Assembly: GCA_902546795.1 (NCBI GenBank)
Contig: CACCLK010000007.1
Location: forward strand, 1-40,662
Direction of reading: 5' to 3'
DNA: 40,662 nucleotides
From: an uncultured Pelagibacteraceae bacterium
GTDB taxonomy: Bacteria; Pseudomonadota; Alphaproteobacteria; Pelagibacterales; Pelagibacteraceae
The notes beneath the pieces are model-generated. The model ran no database searches. It saw only the letters and a list, made by a program, of their open reading frames with translations, and had not been told where the DNA came from. The translations under genes and the position numbers were made by a program. Shown here piece by piece: positions 1-8,684 of this stretch (position 1 is its first letter; every line of letters begins with the position of its first letter).

Positions 1-267
1 ATTTCCTTTTGCCGGCATAGGCATAAGATTTATTTCAGCCAATATTCTTTGAACTCTTAATGTTGGTTTAGCGCCTTTGCTCACCCAATGTTTTACTCTT
101 TCTGACTCTACTTTTATTCTTTCTTTCTTTTCTTTCGGAAGAAGAGGATTAAAAGAACCTAATTTTTCTACAAACCTGCCATCTCTTGGAAACCTACTGT
201 CTGCAACAACAATTTTATATATTGGTCTTTTTCTAACACCTCCGATTGATAACCTTATTCTTAGCAT
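1..267 (-). CDS. rpsP: 30S ribosomal protein S16, 3' end cut by the window edge
   Basis: Small-subunit ribosomal protein S16. It is absent from the ORF track because its stop codon lies outside the window; the track's plus ORF at 77-286 is its shadow. Reading the minus strand from the ATG at 267 gives MLRIRLSIGGVRKRPIYKIV, followed by DSRFPRDGRFVEKLG and a region ending MPMPAKG, the classic S16 pattern. It starts 10 bases after the ffh stop, so ffh-rpsP is the beginning of the widespread ffh-rpsP-rimM-trmD-rplS arrangement; the later genes would lie outside the window. About 89 codons are visible, and most of an S16 core is present. Confidence 0.95.
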   Translation of the reverse strand, partial: MLRIRLSIGGVRKRPIYKIVVADSRFPRDGRFVEKLGSFNPLLPKEKKERIKVESERVKHWVSKGAKPTLRVQRILAEINLMPMPAKGN

Positions 268-277
268 ACTTATCCTT

Positions 278-1630
278 TCATTTTAGTTGGTTCATTATTT
301 CATCAGGTAAAACTCCTGATGGAATTTTTTTTCCTTTAGACATCTTTTTCATCATGTCTGACATCATTTTGAATTGTTTGATTAATTTGTTTATTTTAGC
401 AACATCTACACCAGCACCTTGGGAAATTCTTTTTCTTCTAGAGCCACTAATAATTTTTGGGTCTTCTCTCTCTTTTTTTGTCATTGAAAGAATTATAGCT
501 TCATTATCTGTTAACATTTTTTCATCGATTGATGAATTTTCCATTTGTTTTTTTATCTTATTTGCTCCAGGCAATAATGACATTACACTATTCATACCTC
601 CCATTTTTTTCATCTGTCTTAATTGGGAAAGATAACTATCCATTGTAAAAATTCCATCTTTGATCTGTTCTTCTGTTTCCTTTATCTTTTTTTCACTTAA
701 ATCTTTTGATGCTTTTTCGACTAAGGAAACTATATCTCCCATACCAAGAATACGTTTGGCAATTCTCTCGGGATGAAATACATCTAGATCATCAATTTTT
801 TCACCCATACCTATAAATTTGATTGGTTTTCCTGTCACTTCTTTCATACTAAGCGCAGCTCCACCTCTCCCATCTCCGTCTACTCTGGTTAAAATAATAC
901 TGGAAATATTAATTGCATTATTAAATTCACCAGCCACGTTGACCGCTATTTGACCTGTCAAAGAGTCAGCAACTAAAATTGTTTCAGTAGGTTTCACTAA
1001 ACTTTTGATTTGTTTGATCTCGGTCATCATATTTAGATCGATTTGAGTTCTTCCTGCTGTATCAAATATAATTACATCCGCTCCATTTATTTTTGCTGCA
1101 TTAATAGCTCTACTTGCAATTTCAGTAGGTTTTTGGTTTTGAACTATCGGTAAATTTAAAATATTATTTGCGTCAGCTAAAATTTTTAATTGCTCCTGTG
1201 CGGCTGGTCTATAGACGTCTAAACTTACAAGCATACATTTTTTTTTATATTTACGCTCAATAAAATAAGCAATTTTGGCTGAAGTAGTTGTTTTTCCTGA
1301 TCCTTGCAAACCTAACATAAGCAACGAGATCGGGCTCGATGCTTTCAAATTAATGTCTTCTTGTTTTTTTCCTAATAATTCAATGAGTTGATCATTAACG
1401 ATTTTAACAACCATCTGGCCCGGAGAAGTAGACTCGATTATTTCTTGTCCTATTGCCTTTGGTTTTACTTTTTCTATAAAATTTTTAGCAACTTGAAGTG
1501 AAACATCAGCCTCTAGTAAAGCTTTACGTATTTCCACTAATCCTGAGTCTACCTGATCCTTCGTTAACGAAGGAGCCTGTTTTAATTTAGAAAAAATACT
1601 TTCTAATCTATTTGTTAAATTCTCAAACAT
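278..1630 (-). CDS. ffh: Signal recognition particle protein Ffh (SRP54)
   Basis: GTPase of the signal recognition particle. It binds 4.5S RNA and signal sequences of nascent membrane proteins and delivers ribosomes to FtsY, which is also in this window. The 450-aa length is normal. An N-terminal helical bundle (about 1-85) is followed by the G domain with P-loop GLQGSGKTT (107-115), DVYRPAAQEQL, DTAGRTQ and TRVDGDGRGGAA. A methionine-rich M domain follows from about residue 325 (QMKKMGGMNSVMSLLPG, then SRRKRISQGAG, the RNA-binding helix-turn-helix). The ATG at 1630 follows a structured leader at 1640-1740. rpsP lies immediately downstream. Confidence 0.98.
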   Translation of the reverse strand: MFENLTNRLESIFSKLKQAPSLTKDQVDSGLVEIRKALLEADVSLQVAKNFIEKVKPKAIGQEIIESTSPGQMVVKIVNDQLIELLGKKQEDINLKASSPISLLMLGLQGSGKTTTSAKIAYFIERKYKKKCMLVSLDVYRPAAQEQLKILADANNILNLPIVQNQKPTEIASRAINAAKINGADVIIFDTAGRTQIDLNMMTEIKQIKSLVKPTETILVADSLTGQIAVNVAGEFNNAINISSIILTRVDGDGRGGAALSMKEVTGKPIKFIGMGEKIDDLDVFHPERIAKRILGMGDIVSLVEKASKDLSEKKIKETEEQIKDGIFTMDSYLSQLRQMKKMGGMNSVMSLLPGANKIKKQMENSSIDEKMLTDNEAIILSMTKKEREDPKIISGSRRKRISQGAGVDVAKINKLIKQFKMMSDMMKKMSKGKKIPSGVLPDEIMNQLK

Positions 1631-1639
1631 TTTTAATCA

Positions 1640-1740
1640 TCCAACACCAATTGCACCAGTGGGCGAACCTTCGCTGACTGGTGTCGATCCTCTTATTTCT
1701 AAGAGCACCGCAAAAACACTTGTATTTGCGGAAAGTGGCT
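1640..1740 (-). ncRNA. Structured RNA candidate, probable 5' leader of ffh
   Basis: The intergenic region between divergent ffh and dapF holds three hairpins. The first pairs CACCAGT (1654-1660) with ACTGGTG (1677-1683) and has an inner stem GCGA/TCGC (1663-1674). The second pairs CTCTTA (1690-1695) with TAAGAG (1700-1705). The third pairs CCGCAAA (1708-1714) with TTTGCGG (1725-1731), and its loop CACTT (1717-1721) can pair with AAGTG (1733-1737) as a pseudoknot. On the minus strand the middle hairpin is closed by a GAAA tetraloop, which favours that strand and so an ffh leader. It is not the SRP RNA: the conserved GGAAGGAAGCAG core is absent. Function unknown. Confidence 0.55.
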
Positions 1741-1792
1741 GAAGTTACAATTAGGGGTTTTAAAAGTCAATGAATAATTATACTAATCAATT

Positions 1793-2611
1793 ATGGCAAC
1801 TATAAACGCTTATAGAATGGATGGTTTAGGAAATGATTTTATTATCATAGATAGAAGAGAAAATTCTATTGAGATAAGTAAGAATAAAATCATTGAACTT
1901 GGAAATAGAGACAATATTGGTTTCGATCAAATCATATTGATAGAAAAAAAACAAAAAAATGTTTTTCCAATTACGATTTACAATTCTGATGGAGGAGAAG
2001 TGAGCGCATGCGGAAATGGTGCTAGATGTGTTGCTTATCTATTAAGTGAAAAATTAAGTTCTAAAAATATTGAGCTAAAAACAAATAACAGAATACTTAA
2101 TGCAAAAGTAGTTGAAGATTTTTTAGTAGAACTTGAAATGGGAAAACCTTTGTTCGGTTCCAAAGAGATACCACTTTCAAAGACAGTTGATCCTAGCAAT
2201 ATTAGTTTAGAAATTGATAACAAAATTTTTAATAGTGGATTTTGCGTTAACGTTGGAAATCCACACATAGTTTTTTTTGTAAAGGATTGCTTTGAAAATA
2301 ATCTTAAAGTAATTGGTCCAAAGATTGAAAATCATGAACTATTTCCAGATAGAATTAATGTTACATTTGCCCAGATGATTGATAGAGAAAATATCCTGGT
2401 TAATGTTTGGGAACGTGGTGCTGGACTTACTAAAGCTTGTGGCACAGCAGCATGTGCAACTGCAGTAGCAGCACTTAAAAATAAAATTTCAGAAAGAAGA
2501 GTAGATATTAAATTCAAAGAAGGTTTTTTAAGTATAGAAATTGATAAAGATGAAAATATATTTATGACAGGGCCAGTTTCTAAGGTAAAAAATATTAATA
2601 TTGAGGTTTAA
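1793..2611 (+). CDS. dapF: Diaminopimelate epimerase
   Basis: Converts LL- to meso-diaminopimelate in lysine and peptidoglycan precursor synthesis; cytoplasmic and cofactor-independent. The two catalytic cysteines are visible in their motifs: SACGNGARC (Cys73) and AGLTKACGTAAC (Cys216). The N-terminal motif MDGLGNDFIIID and the motif GNPHIVFFV are also typical. The length of 272 aa is normal. The stop at 2609-2611 is one base before the ftsY ATG, so the two genes are cotranscribed. Confidence 0.97.
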   Translation: MATINAYRMDGLGNDFIIIDRRENSIEISKNKIIELGNRDNIGFDQIILIEKKQKNVFPITIYNSDGGEVSACGNGARCVAYLLSEKLSSKNIELKTNNRILNAKVVEDFLVELEMGKPLFGSKEIPLSKTVDPSNISLEIDNKIFNSGFCVNVGNPHIVFFVKDCFENNLKVIGPKIENHELFPDRINVTFAQMIDRENILVNVWERGAGLTKACGTAACATAVAALKNKISERRVDIKFKEGFLSIEIDKDENIFMTGPVSKVKNINIEV

Positions 2612-2612
2612 A

Positions 2613-3533
2613 ATGAACTTGTTTGATAAATTTAAAGTTGGCCTTGTAAAAAGTTCATCTGGTTTAACTCAAGGATTTGAAAACATCTTTTCAAAAAAAA
2701 AAATTAACAATGAAGTCCTGGATGAGTTTGAGGAGTTGATAATCTCCTCAGATGCAGGCGTGAACGTAGCAGCTGAACTGAGAAAAGACTTTGAAAGCTT
2801 TAGGGTCGATAAAAAAATAAATGATCACAAAGAGATCTTAAAACTTTTAGCTGATAAGATGGCTATTGAACTTCTCAAATACGAAAAAGATTTAAGTTTA
2901 ATGGGAAACGCAAAAACTTCGGCTATTGTGATATCTGGGGTTAATGGAGTTGGTAAAACTACAAGTATTGGTAAATTAGGAAAGTATTTTAAAGAAAACA
3001 ACAGGTCAGTGGTTTTTGGGGCCGCAGACACTTTCAGAGCAGCAGCGATTGACCAATTGCAAATTTGGGCAGCAAAAGTCAAAGTAGATATTATTAAATC
3101 GGAGGTTAATAGTGATCCAGCATCAGTAGCTTATAAAACTGCGGAGTTTGCAAAAAAAAACCAGATTGATATTGCTTTAATCGATACCGCAGGAAGACTT
3201 CAAAATAAAAAAAATTTAATGGAAGAGTATAAAAAGATTATCAATGTTCTGAAAAAAATTGACGAAACATTCCCTAATGAGATAATTTTAGTTTTAGACG
3301 CTACAACTGGTCAAAATGCTTTAAACCAGGTGGAGGAATTTAGCAAAATTCATAATTTAACTGGGTTAATTATTACCAAACTTGATAGCACAGCTAAGGG
3401 TGGTGTAGTTCTTGCAATATGCAAAAAATATAAATTACCAATTGTTGCAATAGGTATGGGGGAAAAAGAGGACGACTTACAGCCTTTTAAAGCTGAATAC
3501 TTTTCGAAGGCATTATTGGGCGTTGAAACTTAA
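2613..3533 (+). CDS. ftsY: Signal recognition particle receptor FtsY
   Basis: SRP receptor GTPase that docks Ffh-bound ribosomes at the inner membrane. I place the start at the ATG at 2613 (306 aa), not the track's upstream TTG at 2601, because the dapF stop is at 2609-2611 and GAGG lies just before the ATG. The NG domain shows GVNGVGKTT, DTFRAAAIDQL, DTAGRLQNKKNLM and TKLDSTAKGG. The long acidic A domain of enterobacterial FtsY is missing, giving a short receptor as in many alphaproteobacteria. The 3' end overlaps the convergent hydrolase gene by 21 bases. Confidence 0.97.
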   Translation: MNLFDKFKVGLVKSSSGLTQGFENIFSKKKINNEVLDEFEELIISSDAGVNVAAELRKDFESFRVDKKINDHKEILKLLADKMAIELLKYEKDLSLMGNAKTSAIVISGVNGVGKTTSIGKLGKYFKENNRSVVFGAADTFRAAAIDQLQIWAAKVKVDIIKSEVNSDPASVAYKTAEFAKKNQIDIALIDTAGRLQNKKNLMEEYKKIINVLKKIDETFPNEIILVLDATTGQNALNQVEEFSKIHNLTGLIITKLDSTAKGGVVLAICKKYKLPIVAIGMGEKEDDLQPFKAEYFSKALLGVET

Positions 3534-4316
3534 AAAATCTTTTATTGAATTAATTAAATTTTCATCAAATTTCATCATGTGATCGTCGTCTTTAGTAAAA
3601 TACGAAAATTTAGGCTCATTAGCCAGATCGTATAATTTCTTTCCCATATGAAATGGAACTATTGTATCCTTTTCCCCGTGTAAGATTAAAATTGGGCTTT
3701 TAATTTCTTTAATTTTTCGCTCTGAATTATATTTATCTTTAAGTAAGTATTTTACTGGTAACCATGGATAAATGTTTTTCGCTGCATTTTCCATTGAAGT
3801 AAAAGGCGACTCTAAGATTATTCCCCTGAAATTATTTGTCTGACCTAATTCTACAGCAATCCCTGTTCCTAGCGATTCTCCATATAGAATGATATTATCA
3901 TTTTTAACACCTTTTGAGTTAAGCCATTCTATAGTTTTATGGGCATCATTATATAAATTTTGCTCAGTAGGCTCACCATTATTACCACTAAAACTTCTCC
4001 AGGCTAAAATTAATATATTAAGATCCAGTTTGCTCATTTGATTTAGTTTGTAGGTGCGATTAGAAAGATTTCCCGCATTGCCGTGGAAAAATACCAATGT
4101 TTTTTTATTTTTTAAATCGTTTTCAATTAACCACGATTTAAGTTTAAGACCCTTCTCGACTTCTATAAAAACTTCTTCAAATTTAAATTCTATCGGATCA
4201 TCTAAATAATTATTTTCACTAGGTAAATATAGGAGTTTTCTTTGATTAAAATACATGAAAGCAACAATTATAAAATAGACTAATACAATAGAAAAAAATA
4301 AAGTTGACACTTTCAT
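3513..4316 (-). CDS. Membrane-anchored alpha/beta hydrolase (BEM46/YfhR-like)
   Basis: Serine hydrolase of the alpha/beta fold with unknown substrate. One N-terminal hydrophobic helix (about 4-23) should anchor it to the inner membrane. The oxyanion motif FFHGNAGN is at about 77-83, the nucleophile elbow YGESLGTG puts Ser148 as nucleophile, Asp217 is in GEKDTIVP, and His246 is in DDDHMMKF. The length of 267 aa suits the BEM46/YfhR group. It is the last gene of the minus-strand run; its start codon shares one base with the stop of the DMT transporter, so the two are translationally coupled. Class is confident, substrate is not. Confidence 0.85.
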   Translation of the reverse strand: MKVSTLFFSIVLVYFIIVAFMYFNQRKLLYLPSENNYLDDPIEFKFEEVFIEVEKGLKLKSWLIENDLKNKKTLVFFHGNAGNLSNRTYKLNQMSKLDLNILILAWRSFSGNNGEPTEQNLYNDAHKTIEWLNSKGVKNDNIILYGESLGTGIAVELGQTNNFRGIILESPFTSMENAAKNIYPWLPVKYLLKDKYNSERKIKEIKSPILILHGEKDTIVPFHMGKKLYDLANEPKFSYFTKDDDHMMKFDENLINSIKDFLSFNAQ

Positions 4317-5221
4317 TATTTAACTGCCTTTCTTGCCAAGTAAATACCAAAAAAGACAAAGGCTGCACCGAAATAGTGAAAGTCCATTAATGCCTCGTCG
4401 AAAAGAATTATTCCGTAAATAGCGGAATAAACTGAAAAAATATAAAGAGTAAAGCCGGCTAAAGATGCGCCGACATATTTTTGAACTTTTGTGTATAAAG
4501 TGAATGCAATTATACCTGGTAAAATAGCAGCAAATGAAACCCAGAAAATAAAATCACTATTAAACTTGGTATTAAAAAAGTATATTTCTTCTAAAAGATA
4601 GAATGGAAATAATGAAATTGATCCAAAAAAAGCAATCAGTGTAAACCTACCCATGAGACTAAAGTTACTTTTCCAGTTTAATAAATAAATTGAATAAACA
4701 GCCCATCCAATTGCAGCTCCAACCATCCACAAATCACCTGAGGTAAATTTAAAATTTAACAAAAGTTCAATTTTTCCTTTACTTATAATTGTAAAAACGC
4801 CTATTAAGCAAATTATTAAGCCAGCTATTCTCGATAAATTTATTTTATCTTGAAAAAACATAACAGACAAAATAATTATAAAAATAGGCGAAGAAGTATA
4901 AATTATACCCATATTAGCCATTGTAGTTGACATTCCTGCGATAAAAGGGAAGGCGCCACACACTCCACATCCCATTGAGCCTAAAAAGAATAATTTCCAA
5001 AATTCTTTTTTAAGTCTCTTTTTTTTGCTTAAAATTTCATTAATAAAAAATGGGCATAAAATTAAAAAAACAGTCAACCATCTCCAAAAAGCTAACGATA
5101 CTGGAGGTACATATTCCACGCCACCTCTTGCAACAATGATATTTGTTGCCATAAAAACAGGTTGAACAAATAGCAGCAAATACGGAAAGTAAGAATTATT
5201 TTTTGTCAATGAAGGCTTCAT
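4316..5221 (-). CDS. DMT-superfamily (EamA) inner-membrane transporter
   Basis: Drug/metabolite transporter of the EamA type, with about ten hydrophobic helices in 301 aa arranged as two repeats of five. The N-terminal repeat carries PVSLAFWRWLTVF and the central part has LSRIAGLIICLIGV, both typical of EamA repeats. Substrates of this group range from amino acids to metabolites and cannot be read from the sequence. It starts inside the 3' end of the 58-aa membrane gene (26-base overlap) and ends on the start codon of the hydrolase, giving an amidase / small protein / EamA / hydrolase operon. Confidence 0.88.
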   Translation of the reverse strand: MKPSLTKNNSYFPYLLLFVQPVFMATNIIVARGGVEYVPPVSLAFWRWLTVFLILCPFFINEILSKKKRLKKEFWKLFFLGSMGCGVCGAFPFIAGMSTTMANMGIIYTSSPIFIIILSVMFFQDKINLSRIAGLIICLIGVFTIISKGKIELLLNFKFTSGDLWMVGAAIGWAVYSIYLLNWKSNFSLMGRFTLIAFFGSISLFPFYLLEEIYFFNTKFNSDFIFWVSFAAILPGIIAFTLYTKVQKYVGASLAGFTLYIFSVYSAIYGIILFDEALMDFHYFGAAFVFFGIYLARKAVK

Positions 5222-5372
5222 ACAACATCATGACTATTACTAAACCCATCAGAATATAAACTGGTAAAACATCCTTAAAACCTATCATAGAAGAACGAGT
5301 TAGTGTTGTTGCTAAGCCAACTAAAAAAGCTATTGCTATACCACATCCTACGATCGTTGTTATTTTGTTCAT
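5196..5372 (-). CDS. 58-aa two-helix membrane protein (not in ORF track)
   Basis: Short gene missed by the ORF track. Reading from the ATG at 5372 gives MNKITTIVGCGIAIAFLVGL, then LTRSSMIGFKDVL, a second hydrophobic stretch YILMGLVIVMMLYEAF, and the end IDKK. Two transmembrane helices are predicted by eye. The start overlaps the amidase stop by four bases (ATGA) and the 3' end overlaps the EamA start, which is the pattern of a translated operon gene. I do not recognise a family; it may be an accessory subunit of the transporter, which is inference from position alone. Confidence 0.75.
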   Translation of the reverse strand: MNKITTIVGCGIAIAFLVGLATTLTRSSMIGFKDVLPVYILMGLVIVMMLYEAFIDKK

Positions 5373-6700
5373 TTGTCCTTACAGTTTTTTTCTAACCAGT
5401 TTGCGGTTCCAAGAAACCTTAGATCATCAAGTTTATCGCCAACTAATTGAACTCCTAATGGTAGATTATTTTCTCCTGTTAGTAAAGGTAATGAGATTGA
5501 TGGTAATCCCATATAAGTCCATACAGTACAGAATTCTGGGCTACCAGTAGATTTAAGACCTTTATCAGCAACTCCAGTTGAACAAGGTGAAATAACGCCA
5601 TGGTAATCTTCAAAAACTTCACTATAGGATCTATAACTTTGCTCCATAAAATCAACGGCTTCAGTGTATTGATTGGCAGAATATTTCATTCCCCTTTCAA
5701 TTGCTTCGATTAATTTTTTTCCAAGTTTTTTTTTTGAATTTTTATAAAATTTTTGAAAACTGTTAGCCATATCTGTCTCATGAATTATCTGATGATAAGA
5801 ATGTATATCTTTGAAGTATGAGGGTTCGTCAAAAACTTCTATGTTCTTTTTAAGTTTTTTAATAAGAAATTCAAAAGCCTTTTGAGATACTTTATCAATA
5901 TTTTTCCAATTCTTTGTTTTGTAAAAAATGAATTTTGGTTCAAAGTGGGGTCCTTTTTTACACTCTTCAACCATATTGTCTGCTGAATAATGAATTGTAT
6001 CTTTATCATATAAATCTTTTTTAATTAAAGATTTCGCTAGTAGAGCAACGTCCATGACATTTTTTCCAAAAACACCTATATGATCAAGCTTTGATGATTG
6101 TTTCAAAACACCGTTCCTAGATATCAAACCAAAAGAAGGCTTATAACCAACAACACCACAATAAGATGCGGGTCTAATTATTGAGCCTTTAGTTTGAGAT
6201 CCTAAAGTTAGTGGGGACATGAAAGAAGCGACTGCAGCCGCTGACCCACTAGAGGAGCCGCCTGGTGTCCTAGATTTATCATGAGGATTTGTGGTTTTAC
6301 CCGGATCAAAATACGCAAGTTCTGTTGTAACAGTTTTTCCCATAACTATTGCGCCTGCAATTTTAAGAAGGTTTACTACTTCAGCATCTGAGCTTTCTGA
6401 AACACCTTTTCTTAAAACTGTTCCACATTCAGTTGGCATATCTTCTGTTCCAATAATATCTTTTATCCCGATAGGAAGCCCATGAAGTGGGCCCAACGGT
6501 TTTCCAGATTTTCGATACTCATCTTTTTCTTTTGCTTTTTCTAAAATAGTTTTTTTGTCAATATAGGCCCAAGCTTTGACATCTTTCTCAAATTTACTTA
6601 CTCTCTCCAGATAAGCTTTGCAAACTTCTTCTGATGATAATTCACCTAGTTTTAATTTTGAAACTAGCTCAATAGCTGAAAGAGAAATAATATTATTCAT
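5369..6700 (-). CDS. Amidase signature family amidohydrolase
   Basis: Hydrolyses an amide bond through a Ser-cisSer-Lys triad; relative of GatA but probably a stand-alone catabolic amidase, since no gatB or gatC is nearby. Visible parts are the catalytic lysine in GLPIGIKD (Lys80), the glycine/serine loop GGSSSGSAAAV (about 148-157, cis-Ser) and the nucleophile region GSQTKGSIIRPAS (Ser173). The usual GSDTGGS is GSQTKGS here. The 443-aa length is slightly short. It follows the TRAP permease on the same strand (12-base gap), which may link it to uptake of an organic nitrogen compound (inference). Confidence 0.88.
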   Translation of the reverse strand: MNNIISLSAIELVSKLKLGELSSEEVCKAYLERVSKFEKDVKAWAYIDKKTILEKAKEKDEYRKSGKPLGPLHGLPIGIKDIIGTEDMPTECGTVLRKGVSESSDAEVVNLLKIAGAIVMGKTVTTELAYFDPGKTTNPHDKSRTPGGSSSGSAAAVASFMSPLTLGSQTKGSIIRPASYCGVVGYKPSFGLISRNGVLKQSSKLDHIGVFGKNVMDVALLAKSLIKKDLYDKDTIHYSADNMVEECKKGPHFEPKFIFYKTKNWKNIDKVSQKAFEFLIKKLKKNIEVFDEPSYFKDIHSYHQIIHETDMANSFQKFYKNSKKKLGKKLIEAIERGMKYSANQYTEAVDFMEQSYRSYSEVFEDYHGVISPCSTGVADKGLKSTGSPEFCTVWTYMGLPSISLPLLTGENNLPLGVQLVGDKLDDLRFLGTANWLEKNCKDK

Positions 6701-6712
6701 GACCTTTAAAAA

Positions 6713-8074
6713 TTACGAAGCAAATAATGTTTCTGGAAGCCACAAAGCTATACCTGGAAATAAATACATTAAAACCATTGCTAAAATTACAATTAATAAG
6801 AACGGCATAATTCCTCTAAAAATTTCCATTAATTCTACATTTTTTGTTTGAACACCTTTTAAATAGTAGGCCGACATTGCCATGGGTGGTGTTAAGAAAG
6901 AGGTTTGCAAATTTAGAGCTATTAACATAGCGAAGAAATAAGGGTTTACTCCAAAAAACTCAACAAGTGGTAAAAATATCGGAACAAAAATAATTAGTAT
7001 CTCGGTCCATTCAAGAGGCCACCCAAGTAAAAATATGATTAGCTGTGTTATTACTAAAAACTGCCATGGAGCTATATTCATAGATTTAAAGAAATGTTCA
7101 AATACCTCATGGCCTCCCAGATAAGAGAAAACGGACGCAAAAGTCCATGATCCAATAAACAACCACATTATCATTGCTGTTGTTTTTGCAGTTAGAAACA
7201 CGGACTCCTTAAAATTTTTCCATTTTAAAGTTTTATAAAAATAAGACAAAACTAAAGATCCAAATGCACCAACGGCCGCAGCTTCAGCTGGTGTAGCTAG
7301 TCCTCCAAGTATTGTTCCTAAAACTAAAATTATTAAAGAAAAAAGAGGAAGGAATGATACTAAAACTTCTTTCATTATTACTGCTGTGGGAGGTATTTCC
7401 TCTGCTGGTGGCTTTGGCGCAATAGACGGATTTAGATAAGCTCGAGTTATAGCGTAAGCTATATAAAGACCAGCTAAAAGCAGACCAGGAAAAATCGCAG
7501 CAGCAAACAGTCTCAATGGTGATAACTGAGCAATAACAGAATAAACAATTAACATAATACTCGGAGGTATTAAAATTCCTAAACAACCCCCAGAACAAAT
7601 TACTCCTGATGCAAATTTTTTATCATAACCCGCCTTTACCATAGCCGGCCATGCTAATAACCCCATTAGCGTAACAACCGCACCTATTATTCCCGTAGCC
7701 GTCGAAAATAACGCACAAGTTATCAAAGCAGCAACTGCCATCGACGCAGGCAGTCTATGTGAAGCTAATCTAATTGCAAAAAATAACCTTGAAACTATTC
7801 CAGCTCTTTCTACCAAGTAACCCATAAATAAGAATAAGGGGACTGCTGTCAAAACTGTATTGTCCATCACTGTATAAGTATTTTGAACAAATAATTGAAA
7901 AATTCTGTTATCAAGCAAGTGTTCCATTCTTGTGGGATCATAATAAGCGTAGTAACCAAATCCAACGCCCATTGCCATTAATGTGAATGCGATAGGGAAA
8001 CCTAATAAAACTGCGAATAAAAAGATTGCCATCATAAAAATTGCAATTTCTGGATTTGTTAGGTTAAATAACAT
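6713..8074 (-). CDS. dctM: TRAP transporter large permease subunit DctM
   Basis: Sodium-driven TRAP uptake channel of the inner membrane, about 12 hydrophobic helices in 453 aa. Features of the DctM family include an N-terminal MAIFLFAVLLGFPIAFTLM, the loop GGCLGILIPPSIMLIVY, and the C-terminal FLTPPMAMSAYYLKGV. It overlaps dctQ by 11 bases and completes a full TRAP system with dctP. The ORF track's 104-aa minus ORF at 7284-7598 is a shadow of this gene. Confidence 0.96.
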   Translation of the reverse strand: MLFNLTNPEIAIFMMAIFLFAVLLGFPIAFTLMAMGVGFGYYAYYDPTRMEHLLDNRIFQLFVQNTYTVMDNTVLTAVPLFLFMGYLVERAGIVSRLFFAIRLASHRLPASMAVAALITCALFSTATGIIGAVVTLMGLLAWPAMVKAGYDKKFASGVICSGGCLGILIPPSIMLIVYSVIAQLSPLRLFAAAIFPGLLLAGLYIAYAITRAYLNPSIAPKPPAEEIPPTAVIMKEVLVSFLPLFSLIILVLGTILGGLATPAEAAAVGAFGSLVLSYFYKTLKWKNFKESVFLTAKTTAMIMWLFIGSWTFASVFSYLGGHEVFEHFFKSMNIAPWQFLVITQLIIFLLGWPLEWTEILIIFVPIFLPLVEFFGVNPYFFAMLIALNLQTSFLTPPMAMSAYYLKGVQTKNVELMEIFRGIMPFLLIVILAMVLMYLFPGIALWLPETLFAS

Positions 8075-8651
8075 CTTTTTGATCCTCGTCTTGTGAAGTT
8101 CTCATTAGAATTTTTTCGGTTTCTTCGGCTACAACCATCCTCGCTGGCCAATGGCCAGTCTTAATACAAATAATTGATCTAAAAACTTCACTAATGCCTT
8201 GGATTACTAACAGAACTCCCGCAGCCGGAATTAAAGCTTTTGCCATATAAATCTGAATTTGGGCCGGACTATTCCAGCTTGTTTCTTTTATCTTCCAAGC
8301 AAGTGAGGCGTATTCGTATCCATAAAAAGCAAGAGCAAGCACGCCTGGGAAAAAAAATATAAAATATAAAACCAGGTCAATGTAACCCTGTGTTTTTGGT
8401 TTAAACAATCGATATATTACATCTCCTCTCACGTGTGCCTCGGTAGATAGAGTATATGCACCAGCCATCATAAAAATCGCTCCGTACATTTGTAAACTAA
8501 AGTCAAAGTTCCATAGCGTGGGAGCATTAAAAACTTTTGCCATAAAAACTTCATAACAAGTCCCTCCCATTAAAATTACAATTAACCAGGAAAAAGCTTT
8601 TCCAACTGAAGTACTTAGATGGTCTGCAAAATAGATAAATTCCCTCATCAT
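8064..8651 (-). CDS. dctQ: TRAP transporter small permease subunit DctQ
   Basis: Four-helix membrane subunit that partners DctM and receives the loaded DctP protein. The 195-aa protein shows hydrophobic segments near 18-35, 50-75, 90-115 and 145-165, and the family motif WNFDFSLQMYGAIFMMAGAYTLSTEAHVRGDV. A TRAP DctQ almost always carries a similar G.Y.L....HVR.D stretch. It lies downstream of dctP across an intrinsic hairpin terminator, so it should be made at lower level than the binding protein. Confidence 0.95.
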   Translation of the reverse strand: MMREFIYFADHLSTSVGKAFSWLIVILMGGTCYEVFMAKVFNAPTLWNFDFSLQMYGAIFMMAGAYTLSTEAHVRGDVIYRLFKPKTQGYIDLVLYFIFFFPGVLALAFYGYEYASLAWKIKETSWNSPAQIQIYMAKALIPAAGVLLVIQGISEVFRSIICIKTGHWPARMVVAEETEKILMRTSQDEDQKDVI

Positions 8652-8684
8652 ATAAAACTATAATAAATAAATAATAATTGCCAT

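Noticed and set aside
246-635. Plus-strand ORF of 129 aa
   Set aside because: It lies wholly antisense to ffh M-domain codons; its hydrophobic look comes from reading the complement of lysine-rich sequence.
1640-1740. 4.5S/SRP RNA or tRNA in the ffh-dapF gap
   Set aside because: The SRP RNA core GGAAGGAAGCAG is absent on both strands, and no cloverleaf with acceptor stem and anticodon arm can be drawn; only hairpins remain.
5369-6700. GatA of the Asp/Glu-tRNA amidotransferase
   Set aside because: gatB and gatC are not adjacent, and the active-site loop GSQTKGS differs from the usual GatA GSDTGGS; a general amidase fits better.
7284-7598. Minus-strand ORF of 104 aa inside dctM
   Set aside because: It is in another frame of a clear DctM gene and has serine/cysteine-rich composition typical of shadows.
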